Source of the DNA: Plantago major
Taxonomy: Eukaryota; Streptophyta; Magnoliopsida; Lamiales; Plantaginaceae
DNA: 64,000 bases
Direction: 5' to 3'
NCBI GenBank assembly: GCA_026545765.1
Contig: CM048839.1
Coordinates: 42,950,677 to 43,014,676 of the forward strand
A program made the position numbers and the translations under genes. Below, in pieces: positions 1 to 11,993 of the stretch (position 1 is the first letter of the stretch; every line of letters starts with the position of its first letter). The notes under the pieces are model-generated. The model had not been told where the DNA came from. It worked only from the letters and a program-made list of their open reading frames with translations, and did not search any database.

Positions 1-220
1 ATCATGACCTTAAGTAAAGATGATATATAACCATCACTCATATACCAACTAAATTCGAATGCTTTGACACTGAAACAGTTAAACTATCTCTTAAAGACAT
101 GGAATCTGGCGAAATTAATAACTATGTTAAACAACTATTCACTAATTTTCATATTTTACATAAACTCAAAACTATGTTAATTCACTATTTCATTCATATA
201 AAATCGATTACTATTCATCT

Positions 221-731
221 ATCAAAGGACGGGTAAAATCCATTTTTGGTACTCCAGTGTGAGACATTTTCGATTTTGGTACTCTAGAGTGGTCGCGTCC
301 AATTTAGGTACTAATTATCAATAACTATGTGCAATTTATGTACTAATTGAATTTATGAGGTGCACCATCGCATTCACGTGCGGGCGAATGTCAAATGCCG
401 AAAGATAGACATAGAAAATTGATCGTATTCAAGAAGATATTGTGACTTCGTCCACTCATGACGTCGATTGTTCCTCGGCATATTCTTTTTTGTAGGCTTT
501 TTCATCAATTTTGTTTCAATCAACTTTCAATTGATCGAATTCACGTGAAATTGGAGTTAGGTTAATTGTAACTTGGTACTGATTTGCACACCCACCATCT
601 AATTTACAATTAGTACCTTAAATCGTAAATAATTATTGATAAATAGTACCAAAATTGGAATTGACGGAAAGACCAAAATCGGAAAAATGTCATGTTGAAA
701 GCATCAAAATTGATTTTATCCATCAAAAGAC
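221..731. mobile_element. Mutator-like MITE with 10-bp target duplication
   Basis: The element body is 231-721 (491 bp). It starts GGGTAAAATC and ends GATTTTATCC, and the two ends form long imperfect inverted repeats (about 130 bp per arm) sharing repeated blocks such as TTTTGGTACT, ATTTTCGATTTTGG and TATCAATAA. It is flanked by ATCAAAGGAC (221-230) and ATCAAAAGAC (722-731), a 10-bp direct repeat with one mismatch. Long terminal inverted repeats plus a 9-10 bp duplication are typical of Mutator-like elements. There is no coding capacity, so it would depend on a transposase supplied elsewhere. Confidence 0.75.
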
Positions 732-1340
732 TGGTAAAGTGGTATGTCAATCAGCCTAAAAAATTTAAAGAGACCATCTCTAAATAAGTATATAACTTAT
801 ATGCATACTGACCTATATTATACTAATAAAATCATTAATGTTATCGACCGTGTTCATTAATCTATCAATTAGTTTTTGTTAAATTGCGCTCAAATTTTAA
901 ATCAGTAATGTATTTATATGGACCACAGACCACTTATCCGTGTTGGAGATTTAATATTTCGTTAAGTGTTTGCTGCTAGTATTAAAATCAGTTTAGAACT
1001 GAGTTGTTAACTATTCAGAAGGCATTACAAGATTGTTCAAACTCTTGTTCAAAGATTTGCTGCATATACAATAAACTCAAAGATGCCATAAAATTGGAAC
1101 CTGTGAGGAGACCAAGACCAACTTATTATTGGACTCTAAATTTTAAGCTAATCGCTGGCCATTCATTGATACGCTCCATTTTAAATACAACTTCACTCAT
1201 TACATTTTAAAATGTTCCAATTTCAACTTCTCATATTTTAAATATAATTAATTTTTCGAATGCTTTATTCACTATGATCTCTTTTACTTTATTTCCTCTT
1301 TTTTTTATTTTATTAATTATTTCTCCTACCAGTTTCTAAA
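732..1340. other. AT-rich intergenic DNA, no feature seen
   Basis: No convincing gene, RNA or repeat boundary was found. The 68-codon open frame at 1004-1210 has no recognisable domain or splice context and is probably chance. Confidence 0.5.
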
Positions 1341-1786
1341 ACTCACTACAACAAATGAGGCTTTTAGCAACGCTATATTTTTATGAAGGTGATAAACCGT
1401 CGCAAATGCTCTAAGTGGCGACGGTTTTCCTTGAAAAGCGACGGATAATAACAGTTGCAAATACTCGTGCAAAATTTTGAAGCCATCAAGGGTCTAACAG
1501 GCGAATTTGTTGATTTATGTGATCTTTGATCGAGATCAGTAATTCTCGGTGCCCTTTTTGCAATTCACATTAATTCCAGGTACTATTTTGCAAACTGTAA
1601 AATCAAAATAAACTGGAATATTTCTTCTCACACAAAATCAGAGAATCGTACTGTGGGGAGCGATAATGGCGATCGAGCCCTAAATCGTACTATTTTGATT
1701 AATTGCTTTTGGGATCCATAAAGTTTGATAGATTGTTGTTTATCCCGATCTTAGATTAGGTTAGGTCTATTAGAGCTTTACAAACG

Positions 1787-2142
1787 TTATTCTAATATGA
1801 GAGGTGGCGATTTGATTGACTGTAGGAGAATGTTAGCTCGTTTATTGAGAAAAATTATTGATATCTAGATTTTTTGGTGAAATTTCATATGGATAAAGGA
1901 AGTTTGTTGGCGAGATTTTTGGGACAATGTTGTTTATGTTATTTGCTAATGCATGAATGATATGTTCATTGCCCTTACTCATCATATGCTGTTTATGTTA
2001 TCTTGCATAAACGATGGAAGCTACTACGGTGAATGTTTATTCCAAGTAACATGCTTGACTTGATAAATGTTCAATTCATATGTTAGAAGAAATGATGATG
2101 TTTCAACTCACAGCTTGACAGCTTGTTTAAGCTATGACTGTG
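1787..2142. repeat. 356-bp direct repeat, left copy
   Basis: Near-identical to 3978-4333; only a few substitutions were seen (for example AAAGG versus AATGG, and TTCAACTC versus TTCGACTC). The copies lie in the same orientation about 1.84 kb apart inside the CACTA element. The ends do not look like LTR ends (no TG...CA), so a segmental duplication is likelier than a small LTR element. Confidence 0.85.
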
Positions 2143-3977
2143 GTACGGTTGTCCCCCCAACCGGCCCGTCATGGAGATCAAGAAAGTACAAAGAAGATCG
2201 AAGACATTTTCTCTGCCTAGAGAGTATAAGCTGATCCCCCTCCCCCGGTTCGTTATGGAGATCAAGAAAGTAGAGCGAAGATCGAAGAGAGTTTCCCCGC
2301 CTAGAGAGTATATGTAGACACCCCGAGAAAAATGTACTCTTTACTAACTTAAAATGTTGCGCTCGTGTCTTGTAACAAAGGTGTGGAACGGGTTCGAGTA
2401 TATGCTAGACCGGACCTGAACATCATTATTTCGCACGGGTTTGAATTCGGGTTGGATAGAACCAGTCCTTCCGGACAAATACCGTAGAGAAGAGAACCAT
2501 TATACCTCATCCTATCGATCGAATCTTATACATAAAGAAAAGGAACTTGAAATCTTCACGTGTAAAATGTTGTTGATAGACATGTAAAGATCAACACACC
2601 ACCAATTAGCTCATGTGTATCTCTTCTATATCCTGGAACTGAAAAAAGCATGTCTAGTAACATATATACCACTATAACAATATATGCTAAAATGATCTTG
2701 GTGTGGATAATACAAATATACCAAACCAACATCATCATAAGAATGCCGATAATATATGTGCTAAAACGTTACCTTCACGTTTAACTTGGCAAAGCTTAAT
2801 TCTCCATCAAATACCTGAATTTCTTTGAAAAGTGAAATAAAGGGGCAAAGCTTAAATTTGTCGATTTAAGAGATCTAATCACCAAAGAACAATCCCTTTC
2901 AATTACTTCATGTTGCCACTCAAAATCTCGAACAAATTTTGTTCTTAATTTGGTTGGCCAACCTTCCGCATTTTTAGCAACCATAAGACATAAAAAAAAT
3001 CACCAAGCAATAATATTGCCCTCATGATTCCTAGCAACAACACTAATACGTACCCCTATTCGGACTCTGCTCAACCGTATCAACATTTCACGTAGGATGG
3101 TTGGAATTTGAATGAACCTAGTGGATTTAGCCCATCAAATTTATGTATTACAGTATATTCAAAGTAGTATAATAATTCAAAAAGTTTCACTAAGTTTGTA
3201 ATTCAATTTAAATCTCATCCGTTGATCTTACTAATTCAATTTGAATCTGGTGCGTATATGTGCCATTGTTTCAGTAGAAGGTGCAGGGTTCGAATCCCAT
3301 TTGCATAAGTTTCTCCCTTTTATTTATTATTTTTCAATATTTTCTCTTTTTTTTCAATCACAGATTCATTGGTTTATATAAAAATTCTTAACACACATAG
3401 TGTGTTACGTAAATGTTTGTATTTATTTATATATATAAGTGCACAATTATTAGAGTTGTGCAATTGAGTACTTAATTTAAGTTAAATTGAACCGATTTGT
3501 GATACGCATGTAAATTAGACTTTAATTACAAAAAACCAATATGTTTTATTCATTCTAATTCTAAGCACTAATGCAACTCCAACAAAATCAATTCATCATT
3601 AAAAAAACTCAATTTGTCTTCTTTAATTAAATTTCAAGCCATAAATCAACCTCAACAGAATCAATTCACCGTTAAAAAATCTCAATATGTCATCTCCAAT
3701 AAATTCAAAACCCTAATCAAACTCCAACAAAATCAATCATCATTAAAGAAAAAAAAAACAATATTAACCAATATTTCTTCTCCATCTTCTTTAATCAAAT
3801 TGAAATAGATCAATTCGCACTATCCAAAATCTTAATTCAACTAAAAAAGACAATTCGTTATCAGAAACAACGATTGCACTTACCTTCATATACTTTTATT
3901 ATTATTTGTAATTAGATGTCACAATGACACGCTCATGTTCATATCTAGATTTTTTGGTGAAATTTCATTGAGAAAAA

Positions 3978-4333
3978 TTATTCTAATATGAGAGGTGGCG
4001 ATTTGATTGACTGTAGGAGAATGTTAGCTCGTTTATTGAGAAAAATTATTGATATCTAGATTTTTTGGTGAAATTTCATATGGATAATGGAAGTTTGTTG
4101 GCGAGATTTTTGGGACAATGTTGTTTATGTTATTTGCTAATGCATGAATGATATGTTCATTGCCCTTACTCATCATATGCTGTTTATGTTATCTTGCATA
4201 AACGATGGAAGCTACTACGGTGAATGTTTATTCCAAGTAACATGCTTGACTTGATAAATGTTCAATTCATATGTTAGAAGAAATGATGATGTTTCGACTC
4301 ACAGCTTGTCTGCTTGTTTAAGCTATGACTGTG
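3978..4333. repeat. 356-bp direct repeat, right copy
   Basis: Second copy of the repeat at 1787-2142. A further short piece of the same sequence (ATCTAGATTTTTTGGTG and following) lies just upstream at 3943-3967, so the junction is complex. The DNA between the copies (2143-3942) has no clear gene. It includes a B-box-like GGGTTCGAATCCC at 3286-3298. Confidence 0.85.
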
Positions 4334-5941
4334 CTTGGAATGCTAGAAATGTTTTGCATCTTTAGATTTCCCATCTTTACTGTATGTTATTTTTCTATGA
4401 ATACAGGGAGTATGGAAGTTCCAAAATAGATAGAGGTTGAGTTACTCCAATATAGCAATCAAGAATCCTTGTTGAGAGTTCTTCAAAGCATGGTTAGTTG
4501 GAGTCTGCTCTAGTTTCTTTTGTTTTTCTTTCTTATTTATTTACTTTGCACAGAGATGGTACTTTTTGATTGTGCTATGTTATTGTCTCTTAATTTTCAT
4601 TTCATGTTTGGTACTCTGATTGCTTAATCTGAATATTTTTTTGTATAAATCATTTTAATGTGCACTTAAACATGTCATTCTTGGACTAATCCAACCTCTG
4701 TTGTCTTTTCTCATTAATTGACACAACACTCACTCAATTGACTTTTTATTGCTCTGATTTTCTTATAAAGCTTTCCTTCTTGTTTTTTTTTTCCAGAGAG
4801 TTAAGATGGATAGTGCTAAAATTTGAAGTGAATGACCATGTATGCTGTCTTTTAGCTTGATCTTGCAGTAACTGCATAATTTTGCTCATCCAAGCTAATA
4901 ATTCATTTTCTTGAAATTGTAAAAAAATGATGTTAAATTATGTTTGATTGGAAAGGCAAAGAGATATTTGCAGTATACTACAAATCTACAACTATACTTC
5001 AGGCTTTTATGTTTTAACTGATTTCTTGGTATCCTTGCATGGAGAGCCTCCGGGTACTTTTGGGATACATAATTGACAAATAAATATAAATAGAGAAAAG
5101 GACAATCAAAATCTAATTTCTGAAGAAAATAATGTAGAAAGACTTGATTACATATTTCTTCAATTTGTATAACTTTAGAAGAATCTGATTTTGTGACGGT
5201 TAAATGTGTGATTAGTTTTCATGTTTGAGGACTATTAGTCACTTAGATGATCTCTAGTTTCTGATTGTCACAGTATCATGTTGTATGCATTCATTTTGAT
5301 ACCTGGTTTTTATTCAGCTTTCTGATAGGCCTTGTGTTTTCATTGTGACATACAGTATGCTCAAGACAATTGAAAGGTACCAAAAATGTAGTTATGGATC
5401 AGAAGTTTAAGCTCTTTTTTCTTGGCACATTCATAAAATGCTATTTATAAATTAAGCAAATCTTAGAACATCATGTCCTAATCCGCTTGTGATGTCTCGT
5501 TTCCAAAAGACCTTGTTGAGAGGACAGGGTTTGTCACTTTCTGTTATTGAGTTCTAAAGCCCCGTGGGACGTGTGATTTTAACATGCGTAGTTTAGGTGA
5601 GTATTTTGATGTCAATTGACGATCAGTGTAGGCCAGGCGGATACAACATATAAGTTATAACTGGATCCGAAAACAAATTAATGCTTGAAGAAACATATTT
5701 GCATATATTGTCTCACTAGCTCATTCACTTCTGATTTCCAGGCATCTACTTGCATATAACTGGTTCTCAAATTGCGAGTTCTCCATTGTTGAAGAAAATG
5801 TCAGAATCTTGGTCATTAGTCTGTCCAAGTAAATTTAAATTCTGGAAGAAATTTCAATAAGTGAGGTTCGTTTTGTCTTGTCTTCCTTAAAAATTATCAA
5901 ATACTTTCGTGTACCTAAATATACTGCTTTATTCATGTGGC

Positions 5942-6029
5942 AGCGATAATAAGAAGGAACTCGATATGTTGAACTCCATGCCTTTGATTCCACCGGCGAA
6001 GCCCCCTTTTCTGATTGTAAACCTCCAGG
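5942..6029 (+). pseudogene. Unidentified exon-like fragment in the CACTA element
   Basis: A pyrimidine-rich tract ending in GCAG precedes an open stretch that reads LIPPAKPPFLIVNLQ near its end and stops at a CAG|GTATAT donor. The splice signals on both sides make it look like a captured exon. The peptide vaguely recalls the EDR2/DUF1336 family (PPFLxVNLQ-type segments), but this is a weak, memory-based resemblance. No neighbouring exon of the same protein was recognised. Confidence 0.3.
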
Positions 6030-7054
6030 TATATTTACTCTGTCCAGAAACTATCTGTAGGCAAATTAGTGTGTTCCCAAAGTGCAGTGCTCATGCTGAT
6101 AGCAAAGCAACCATTATACATTCATATGTACTGTGGCGTTCAAGTAGTAGCCTGAAATCATTGAGTAAGTATTTATGTTACAAATAATTCAGTAGAATGA
6201 CGTGATTGGAACTTGGAATTTCTGGTTTTGGATAAAACAGGGAATGTTTGGCATGGTGTTTGATGTTAATATGGCCTAGGCAGGTGTTTATAGGTCTTGT
6301 GGGTGCAAAATTAGTCCCTCCATTTCATTTGGAATAGTTGTAACTAATAAATTTACGAAAGTTCTAGTATGCTCATTAACTTCTGCTCCTGCATTTTATC
6401 AGATTCCACTTTACCCGGTAACACTCTTCGAAAATGAGAATGAATGATGAAGCGGGAATGAGTTTTGTTTTCTACTTGAAGCTTTCAGTAAATTACTCGG
6501 AACTGATATGTCCCATTTCCGATAAAATATGAAGGTAAAATGGCTGCAACTTGTTCATTCATGCCTGTAACAGTTGCACACGTGCACATGCCCTTAAAAA
6601 GTCACGACATCTTGTGTTCTGTGGATGTTATGAAAAGAAAGGCCTCACTTGTTATAAAAATTCTTGCTTGTTTAATGACAAGAAGTTCTTGATTTGGTGT
6701 TTTGTGATTGTACATATAACTGTAATGTGTTGGATAATAGGTACTGTGATTTGTTTTTACTGGTACTTCTTCTTTTTAAGCTTTGTTTTCTGCACTATGT
6801 TATCATTTGAGGTTGGTGAATCTGAATAGCATGATAGTTTTGACCATTGCACAAGTATGTCTGGTTATAGAAACTCAATTAAAGCTTTAATTCTTGAATA
6901 TATTTCTATATTCTAACAAGGATTGCTAATTTTTCTATGCTGTAAAAGTACAGAAAGAAGTGAAATTCGAAACTAAGTGTTTTTGTTTTTTCCTGTCGAA
7001 TTAATTTTGTTTGTTTAACTAACCTTCATGCTTATTTCATCACCTACAATACAG

Positions 7055-7299
7055 ACATGACATGCACGTATTGCTACTCCAAAAGTGCAACTTGGTTTCT
7101 CAGAGCTCACCCTAGGAGTTATCCCTGGAGCAGGAGGTAAGCCATTGTTGTTTTCTTAAGGTTGACAAGTGTTGATGTTTTTTGCCAGAAAGTTAAATTA
7201 GTTTATGCTGAATTATTGATGTGTGTTCATGACTTTTCTAAAGGTACGCAACGTCTCCCTAGGCTTGTAGGACTGCCCAAAGCTCTTGAAATGATGCTG
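7055..7299 (+). pseudogene. Captured exons of peroxisomal fatty-acid beta-oxidation multifunctional protein (MFP2/AIM1 type)
   Basis: Two adjacent exons are visible. Exon 7055-7136 encodes HARIATPKVQLGFSELTLG and then VIPGAGG, ending in a GTAAGC donor. Exon 7244-7299 follows an AAAG acceptor and encodes GTQRLPRLVGLPKALEMML, ending in a GTAAAC donor. The phase-1 junction restores a Gly codon. This block is the hallmark enoyl-CoA hydratase (crotonase) segment of plant peroxisomal multifunctional proteins, which hydrate 2-enoyl-CoA and oxidise 3-hydroxyacyl-CoA. The codon before HAR is TGA at 7058-7060, where the family usually has Cys, so the copy is dead. The next exon is missing because LINE sequence starts within about 20 bp. 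It lies inside a CACTA element, so it is best read as transduplicated gene DNA and not the functional locus. Confidence 0.75.
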
Positions 7300-7315
7300 G
7301 TAAACTTTCCTCCTT

Positions 7316-10166
7316 GACATTTCCTGATGCTCCCATTTGCAATTTTGGGCTTATCCGTGATGCCTTTGCTGTTGAAAAGTCAGTATTCTTGATTTTCTTG
7401 CTCTTTTTGAGGATTTTTTCGAAAAAGGGAAATTGGTCCGCGGTTTGAATATGTCGTTTTTGACACTTATTCCTAAGTGCGATAACCCGACGGCAATTGA
7501 GGAGTTCAGGCCTATATCTCTTATCGGTGGAATTTACAAGGTGATAGCGAAAGTGTTGTCGATTAGAATGGCTAAGGTGATGGGTGAGGTGATTTCTAAA
7601 AGTCAGTCAGCTTTTATTGGAGATAGATTTATTGTTGATGGGGTGGTCGTGGCGAATGAGATAGTGGACGAGTTAAAAAAGAAGAAGAAGAGTGCTTTTT
7701 TGTTCAAAATCGATTTCGAAAAAGCCTACGACTCTGTTAATTGGAGTTATCTGATGAAGATGCTGAATTTGCTGGGCTTTGGAAGTCGTTGGTGTCGCTG
7801 GATCTCGGAGTGTGTTACAACAGCAGAGATGTTGGTGGTTGTGAACGGGAGTCCGACTGAGCCTTTTAAGATGAATCGTGGATTGAGACAGGGTGATCCG
7901 CTGTCACCATTCTTATATTTGGTTGTTGCTGAGGGTTTGAGCAGAATGCTCGGGGTAGCATGTGATTCTGGGTGTTTTCTGCCTGTGCGAATAGGTAGAG
8001 AGGCGGTTGCTATCTCTCATTTGCAATACGCTGATGACTCTCTGTTGTTTGGAATGGCGAAGGAGGAAAACATTCTGGCTTTAAAAAGTTTACTGAGGTG
8101 TTTTGAACTCTATTCTGGGCTGAAGATTAATTACAGAAAAAGTAGCTTGTTGGGTGTTGGAGCGGAGAAGGAAGTGTTGGATCAGTGGGTGTTGAGGCTA
8201 AATTGTACTGTTGGGGTTATACCATTTTTTCATTTAGGCTTGCCTGTAGGTGCAAAGCCTAGCGATGCTGGTGTGTGGAAGCGTGTGGTGGAAAGGGTGG
8301 AAAAACGTTTGGCTAATTGGAAAAATAATTTTCTTTCTTTCGGCGGAAGATTAGTTCTCGTTAACTCGGTGCTTTCCTCGTTACCTATCTACTTCTTATC
8401 CTACATTAACGCCCCATCTTCTGTTCTTACCCGGCTGCGGAAGATATTCTGTCATTTTATTTTGGGGGGGGGGGGGGGTCTTTAGGGGGAAATAAAAGGG
8501 TGGCTTGGGTTAAGTGGAGTATTGTTTGCAGATCGAAGGGGAGGGGTGGATTGGGATTAAAAAATCTTGAGTGTTTTAACAAAGCATTGCTGGGGAAGTG
8601 GGCGTGGAGGCTGTTGAATGGTTCTGATGAGTTTTGGTGTCAGGTGCTGTTTTCTAAGTACGGTTGTTTTGCTGACGTAGTCGAGGAGTTTCGAAAGGGT
8701 TGTGTGCGTGGGAAGGAGTGGTCCTCTTGGTGGCGGGACCTTGTGAGATTGGTGGGAAGTAGTGGGTGGTTTTGGGATAATTTAAGAAGGGTAGTGAGAG
8801 ACGGATCTAGGAATCGGTTTTGGGAAGATGTGTGGTTGTTGGAGGGAGTTAGTTTGAAAGAAAAATTTCCTAGGTTGTTTAGATTAGAGATTAACAGTGG
8901 TTGTACGGTGGCGGATAGGTTAGAGTGGAGAGGAGCGAAGATTTGTGGGTTGTGGGATTGGCGGAGAGTGCTACTAGGGAGAGAGGAACTTTTGGTAGCT
9001 GATTTAAATGTCTTAATTTCAGTCTTTGTCCTTTATGCATTTTCGGATCATTGGAGTGGATCAGGGGCAATTCACGAGGATATTCGGTTAAAGCAGGTTA
9101 TGAAAAGTTGTCGACTCTCCTTGTTGAGGATCAGGTGCCAGAGGTAGATTGGATGAAAAATGTTTGGGCAAAAGGCGTTCCTCTGAAGATTAGCGCATTT
9201 ATCTAGAAGCTGGTCTACGGAAGAATTCCTATCTTTCCAAATCTGCGTAAAAGGAAATTAATTCATCCGGAGGTGTCCGCTTGGTGCAAATTGTGTGAGG
9301 AGGACAAAGAGGAGACGCTGGAGCACTTATTTAATTTCTTCATTATAATTTTGCGAAGGCTGTTTGGAGTAAGATTTGTGCTTGGCTGGGTTTTAGCTGG
9401 GATAGAAATGGAAATATCATTGATTGTTTGGACAACTTTTGTTCGATTATAGTGACTAAGCGCAGGGATGTTTGGCAGATGGTCTGGCACGGCACTTTGT
9501 GGCTAATTTGGAGAGCCAGAAATGCAAAGGTTTTTAAAGGCGAGATTATTTCAAGTTTGGAGGTGTTCGAGCTTTTGAAATTACATTTATGGACTTAGCT
9601 GAAGAATCTGGAGTGGATTGATCCTGGGTATATTTTTTCGGATTGGGAGTTACATCCAAAGATGATTTTGAATTTGGTATATCTGTAGTGTTTTGACTGT
9701 GCAGAGATTATGCAGCCTTGTATTCTTCGGTTATGGCTCTTTTTGTCAGGTTTGTAGCAGCTTTTCTTTTGTTTGGGATCATTCTCTTCTTTAGTTTCAG
9801 CAGTTTCGTTGGTTTACACTCCTTAAGGGAATATCATCGACTTTTCTTTCTCTCTATTCGAGGTCGATATTTCCACCCTTTTGGCATTGGTTCCTTTCCC
9901 CGACTCTTGGCTTGATACTTTGGTGTCGAGACATACTAGACGAAGGGAAGACCATGGTTTTTGTGTGAACTCGTGTTAATTGTTTGAGGCTGGGATGGGG
10001 ATGGTTTCCAGTTTGTCGCTTTAGCTGCTGGTTTGGTCTTTTAGTTTGAGGCTTTCGTCTTTTGTAGCGTCACTTTGTGTCGAGGTTGAATGTGTTTGTA
10101 TCGTTCGAGTACTGCTGGTGCTCTTGATTGATTAATGAATTTTTTAACTTCTTCAAAAAAAAAAAA
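7316..10166 (+). mobile_element. 5'-truncated L1-type LINE retrotransposon
   Basis: LINE sequence starts near 7316, where a degraded endonuclease/RT linker (PDG-P-like) is readable in shifted frames. It ends in an A12 tail at 10155-10166. The 5' part (ORF1 and the endonuclease) is absent, as expected from incomplete target-primed reverse transcription. Target duplications are not clear; only GACAT (about 7315 and 10168) could be shared. The LINE lies in the CACTA element just after the captured exons and so inserted after, or together with, the capture. Confidence 0.85.
7391..9360 (+). pseudogene. LINE ORF2 remnant: reverse transcriptase and zf-RVT region
   Basis: The readable protein begins DFLALFEDFFEKGKLVRGLN and continues through the RVT_1 palm. 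The motifs are FKIDFEKAYDSVNW (metal-binding Asp), GLRQGDPLSPFLY, and LQYADDSLLF with the catalytic YADD at about 8029-8040. A run of 14 G (8465-8478) breaks the frame. The protein then continues as VAWVKWSIVCRSKGRGGLGL, the post-RT region of plant L1 elements. The zf-RVT region follows in another frame with stops (WAKGVPLKISAF, then CKLCEEDKEETLEHLF near 9285-9330). No intact ORF2 remains, so no activity is expected. Confidence 0.85.
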
Positions 10167-10935
10167 GACATGTACTAGTTTGGTCAATGTCAAATGATGA
10201 ATGTGTTTCTAGGCATTCCCCGTGCACTGGTCTAATACTTATTTTCCTATGTTAGAACAAAGCAACTTCTTTATTAGGAGGGAGCCTCCTGCCTGGCTAT
10301 TTGTACGACCTGCCCTCTTAGGGCCTGACCTATCCTTTCGGTATCAAACGAATGACACTTCTTTTTTATTTCAATTTAGCAGCAAGATTCTAAAATATGT
10401 GTATTTCGGTGTTCGGATTTTGATCAATGTGGATCGAGTATCGTTTCTTTTAGTGGTCTGTTATGAATGCATATTTAAATATTGTGAAAGTGAGTAGAGT
10501 GCGAACGTTTTACCTGATTATGGTCTTTCGTTATTTTTATGTAGATTTGCTTGAAGTATTTGACGAACTGCAGTAGTGCATCATTGATGCAAGTGGATGA
10601 TGCAAGAACTCCAAATCACATTTCTTCAATAATGGTGACTCAGAACAGACATGTATCATTTAGATCATTGGTTTTAAATATATTTGTGATTGTGATTTTA
10701 TTGAGTTGTTTGTGTATATTAGGAATTATTATGATGTTGCAAGTGGATTTGCTATTTTAGGTGGTGTTTGATGAATTGGTGTGATTTTATTGGGGTTTAT
10801 TATGATAGAATTTAAATTTTTGTGGTGTTTTAAGTTAATTTCTGATTTTTGTGGTGTTTGAGATGATATTTATTATGTTATGGTGTATTTTACAAATTAT
10901 TGAATGTGTTGGGGGTATTTTGCAATATATGAGGA
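10167..10935. other. CACTA interior downstream of the LINE, no gene recognised
   Basis: This should be the continuation of the captured gene or CACTA DNA. No further multifunctional-protein exon was recognised. Short open frames at 10222-10497 and 10551-10760 show no known domain. Confidence 0.4.
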
Positions 10936-10939
10936 AATG

Positions 10940-10970
10940 CAAGGGTTAGGGTTAGGGTTTAGGGCTAGGG
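10940..10970 (+). repeat. Short telomere-like repeat
   Basis: About 30 bp of AGGGTTAGGGTTAGGG followed by TTTAGGGCTAGGG, close to the plant telomere unit TTTAGGG. It lies about 100 bp inside the subterminal repeat region of the CACTA element. This is a telo-box-like motif, not a telomere. Confidence 0.6.
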
Positions 10971-11222
10971 CAATGGTTTGCCCTGTTCAGATTATGAATT
11001 TTGGGTTTCTTTTTTTTTCTTTTTAATAATTTTTGTACATTTTTAGCGACGGGTGCTAAGCGTCGCAAAAATTTTTTAGCGACGGTAATTTTAAGCACAA
11101 ACCTAAATACGACGCCTCTTTTAGCGACGGTTGTCCGATGGATAGTAAGCGTCGCCGATGTGATTAGCGACGGTTATAACGGTTTATAAACGTCGCTAAA
11201 AGCCTGTTTTGTTGTAGGCACT

Positions 11223-11753
11223 GCTGTCCGGGCTCGTGGAAAGTTCAATCCAGAACGGAGGTAGTATATAATTGAACCACTTTATGAGGCTTATCAGTTG
11301 CATTATCACATATCAGTTATTTTATTCATTCATTATGCCAAATGAATACTTAGCGTTTTAGTTTGAATTAAGGTGAACTGAGTTCAATATGCCAAATTTT
11401 CAAGTTACATATGAGTCCGGCCCAACGCCTAGCCCCATTATATTAAGAGCTGGGTGGGCCGGGGACGGGCCCATTAGCGGGCTGTTTCGAGTCGGGCCAA
11501 CATATAGAGTAGAAGTACTTCGAAGTTCCAACACAATTTTCAGAATTGCCAATGGAAAACTATAAGAAACAAAATTCAAAGGAGTCAAATAGAAGTACAT
11601 AAAATGACTCCATTCATTAGTGAGAAGAAAGACTAGTTAGTTTTGTCATGTATGAACTTTTTGGCACCTTGCGCATGGATGGCAACTGGATTAAATTCCC
11701 ATGAGCTTTTAGTAAACACTAATTTATTTCTTTATTGTCAATTGCCATCCACA
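11223..11753. other. Intergenic DNA, no gene seen
   Basis: Contains GC-rich GGCCC-type stretches around 11415-11500, with similar ones at 12075-12145. No coding region or RNA gene can be supported. Confidence 0.4.
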
Positions 11754-11993
11754 AAGTCTCGGAAGACGGTCTATAGATAAGTTATCTAGAGACGAACTAT
11801 GTCATTCATAAAAAAAAATCATAAGTGTTATTAATCAAAACGTCTATATTGTTAATGCAACAAATCTTTTTGTAATGTGAAAAAACACCAATGTTTAGGA
11901 CATAGGTGTTTTGATTAATAACATCGATGATTTTTTTGACAATATAGATCAGTCTCTAGATAAATTATCTAGAGATCATCTCTCAGGAGACTT
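11754..11993. mobile_element. Palindromic MITE, copy 1
   Basis: Ends AAGTCTC and GAGACTT. Each end is itself a near-palindrome around GTCTCTAGATAA and TTATCTAGAGAC, so both ends can fold back alone or with each other. The core includes GGTGTTTTGATTAATAACATCG. Two further copies lie at 16214-16432 and 16475-16670. No coding capacity. The superfamily is not assigned. Confidence 0.75.

Larger units (their letters stand above)
1344..11219. mobile_element. Degenerate non-autonomous CACTA (En/Spm) element with captured gene DNA
   Basis: The left end is CACTACAACAAATGAGGC. The right end, reverse-complemented, matches it through GCCTACAACAAAACAGGC, so the outermost bases have decayed from CACTA to GCCTA. 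Both ends carry subterminal GCGACGG/CGTCGC motifs (about 1365-1450 and 11043-11205), as in plant CACTA elements. The 3-bp sequence ACT flanks both sides (1341-1343 and 11220-11222), matching the expected target duplication. No CACTA transposase is present. The interior holds exons related to a peroxisomal beta-oxidation gene, a 356-bp duplication and a nested LINE. The boundaries are fairly sure; the autonomous partner is unknown. Confidence 0.7.

Noticed and set aside
3286-3298. GGGTTCGAATCCC as part of a tRNA gene or SINE
   Set aside because: It matches a B box, but no convincing A box, cloverleaf, poly-A end or target duplication was found.
7310-10175. GACAT as a confirmed LINE target duplication
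   Set aside because: Only 5 bp, in AT-rich DNA, and the 5' end of the LINE cannot be placed exactly.
10940-10970. Interstitial telomere marking a chromosome fusion
   Set aside because: Only about 30 bp, inside a CACTA subterminal region; far too short for that interpretation.
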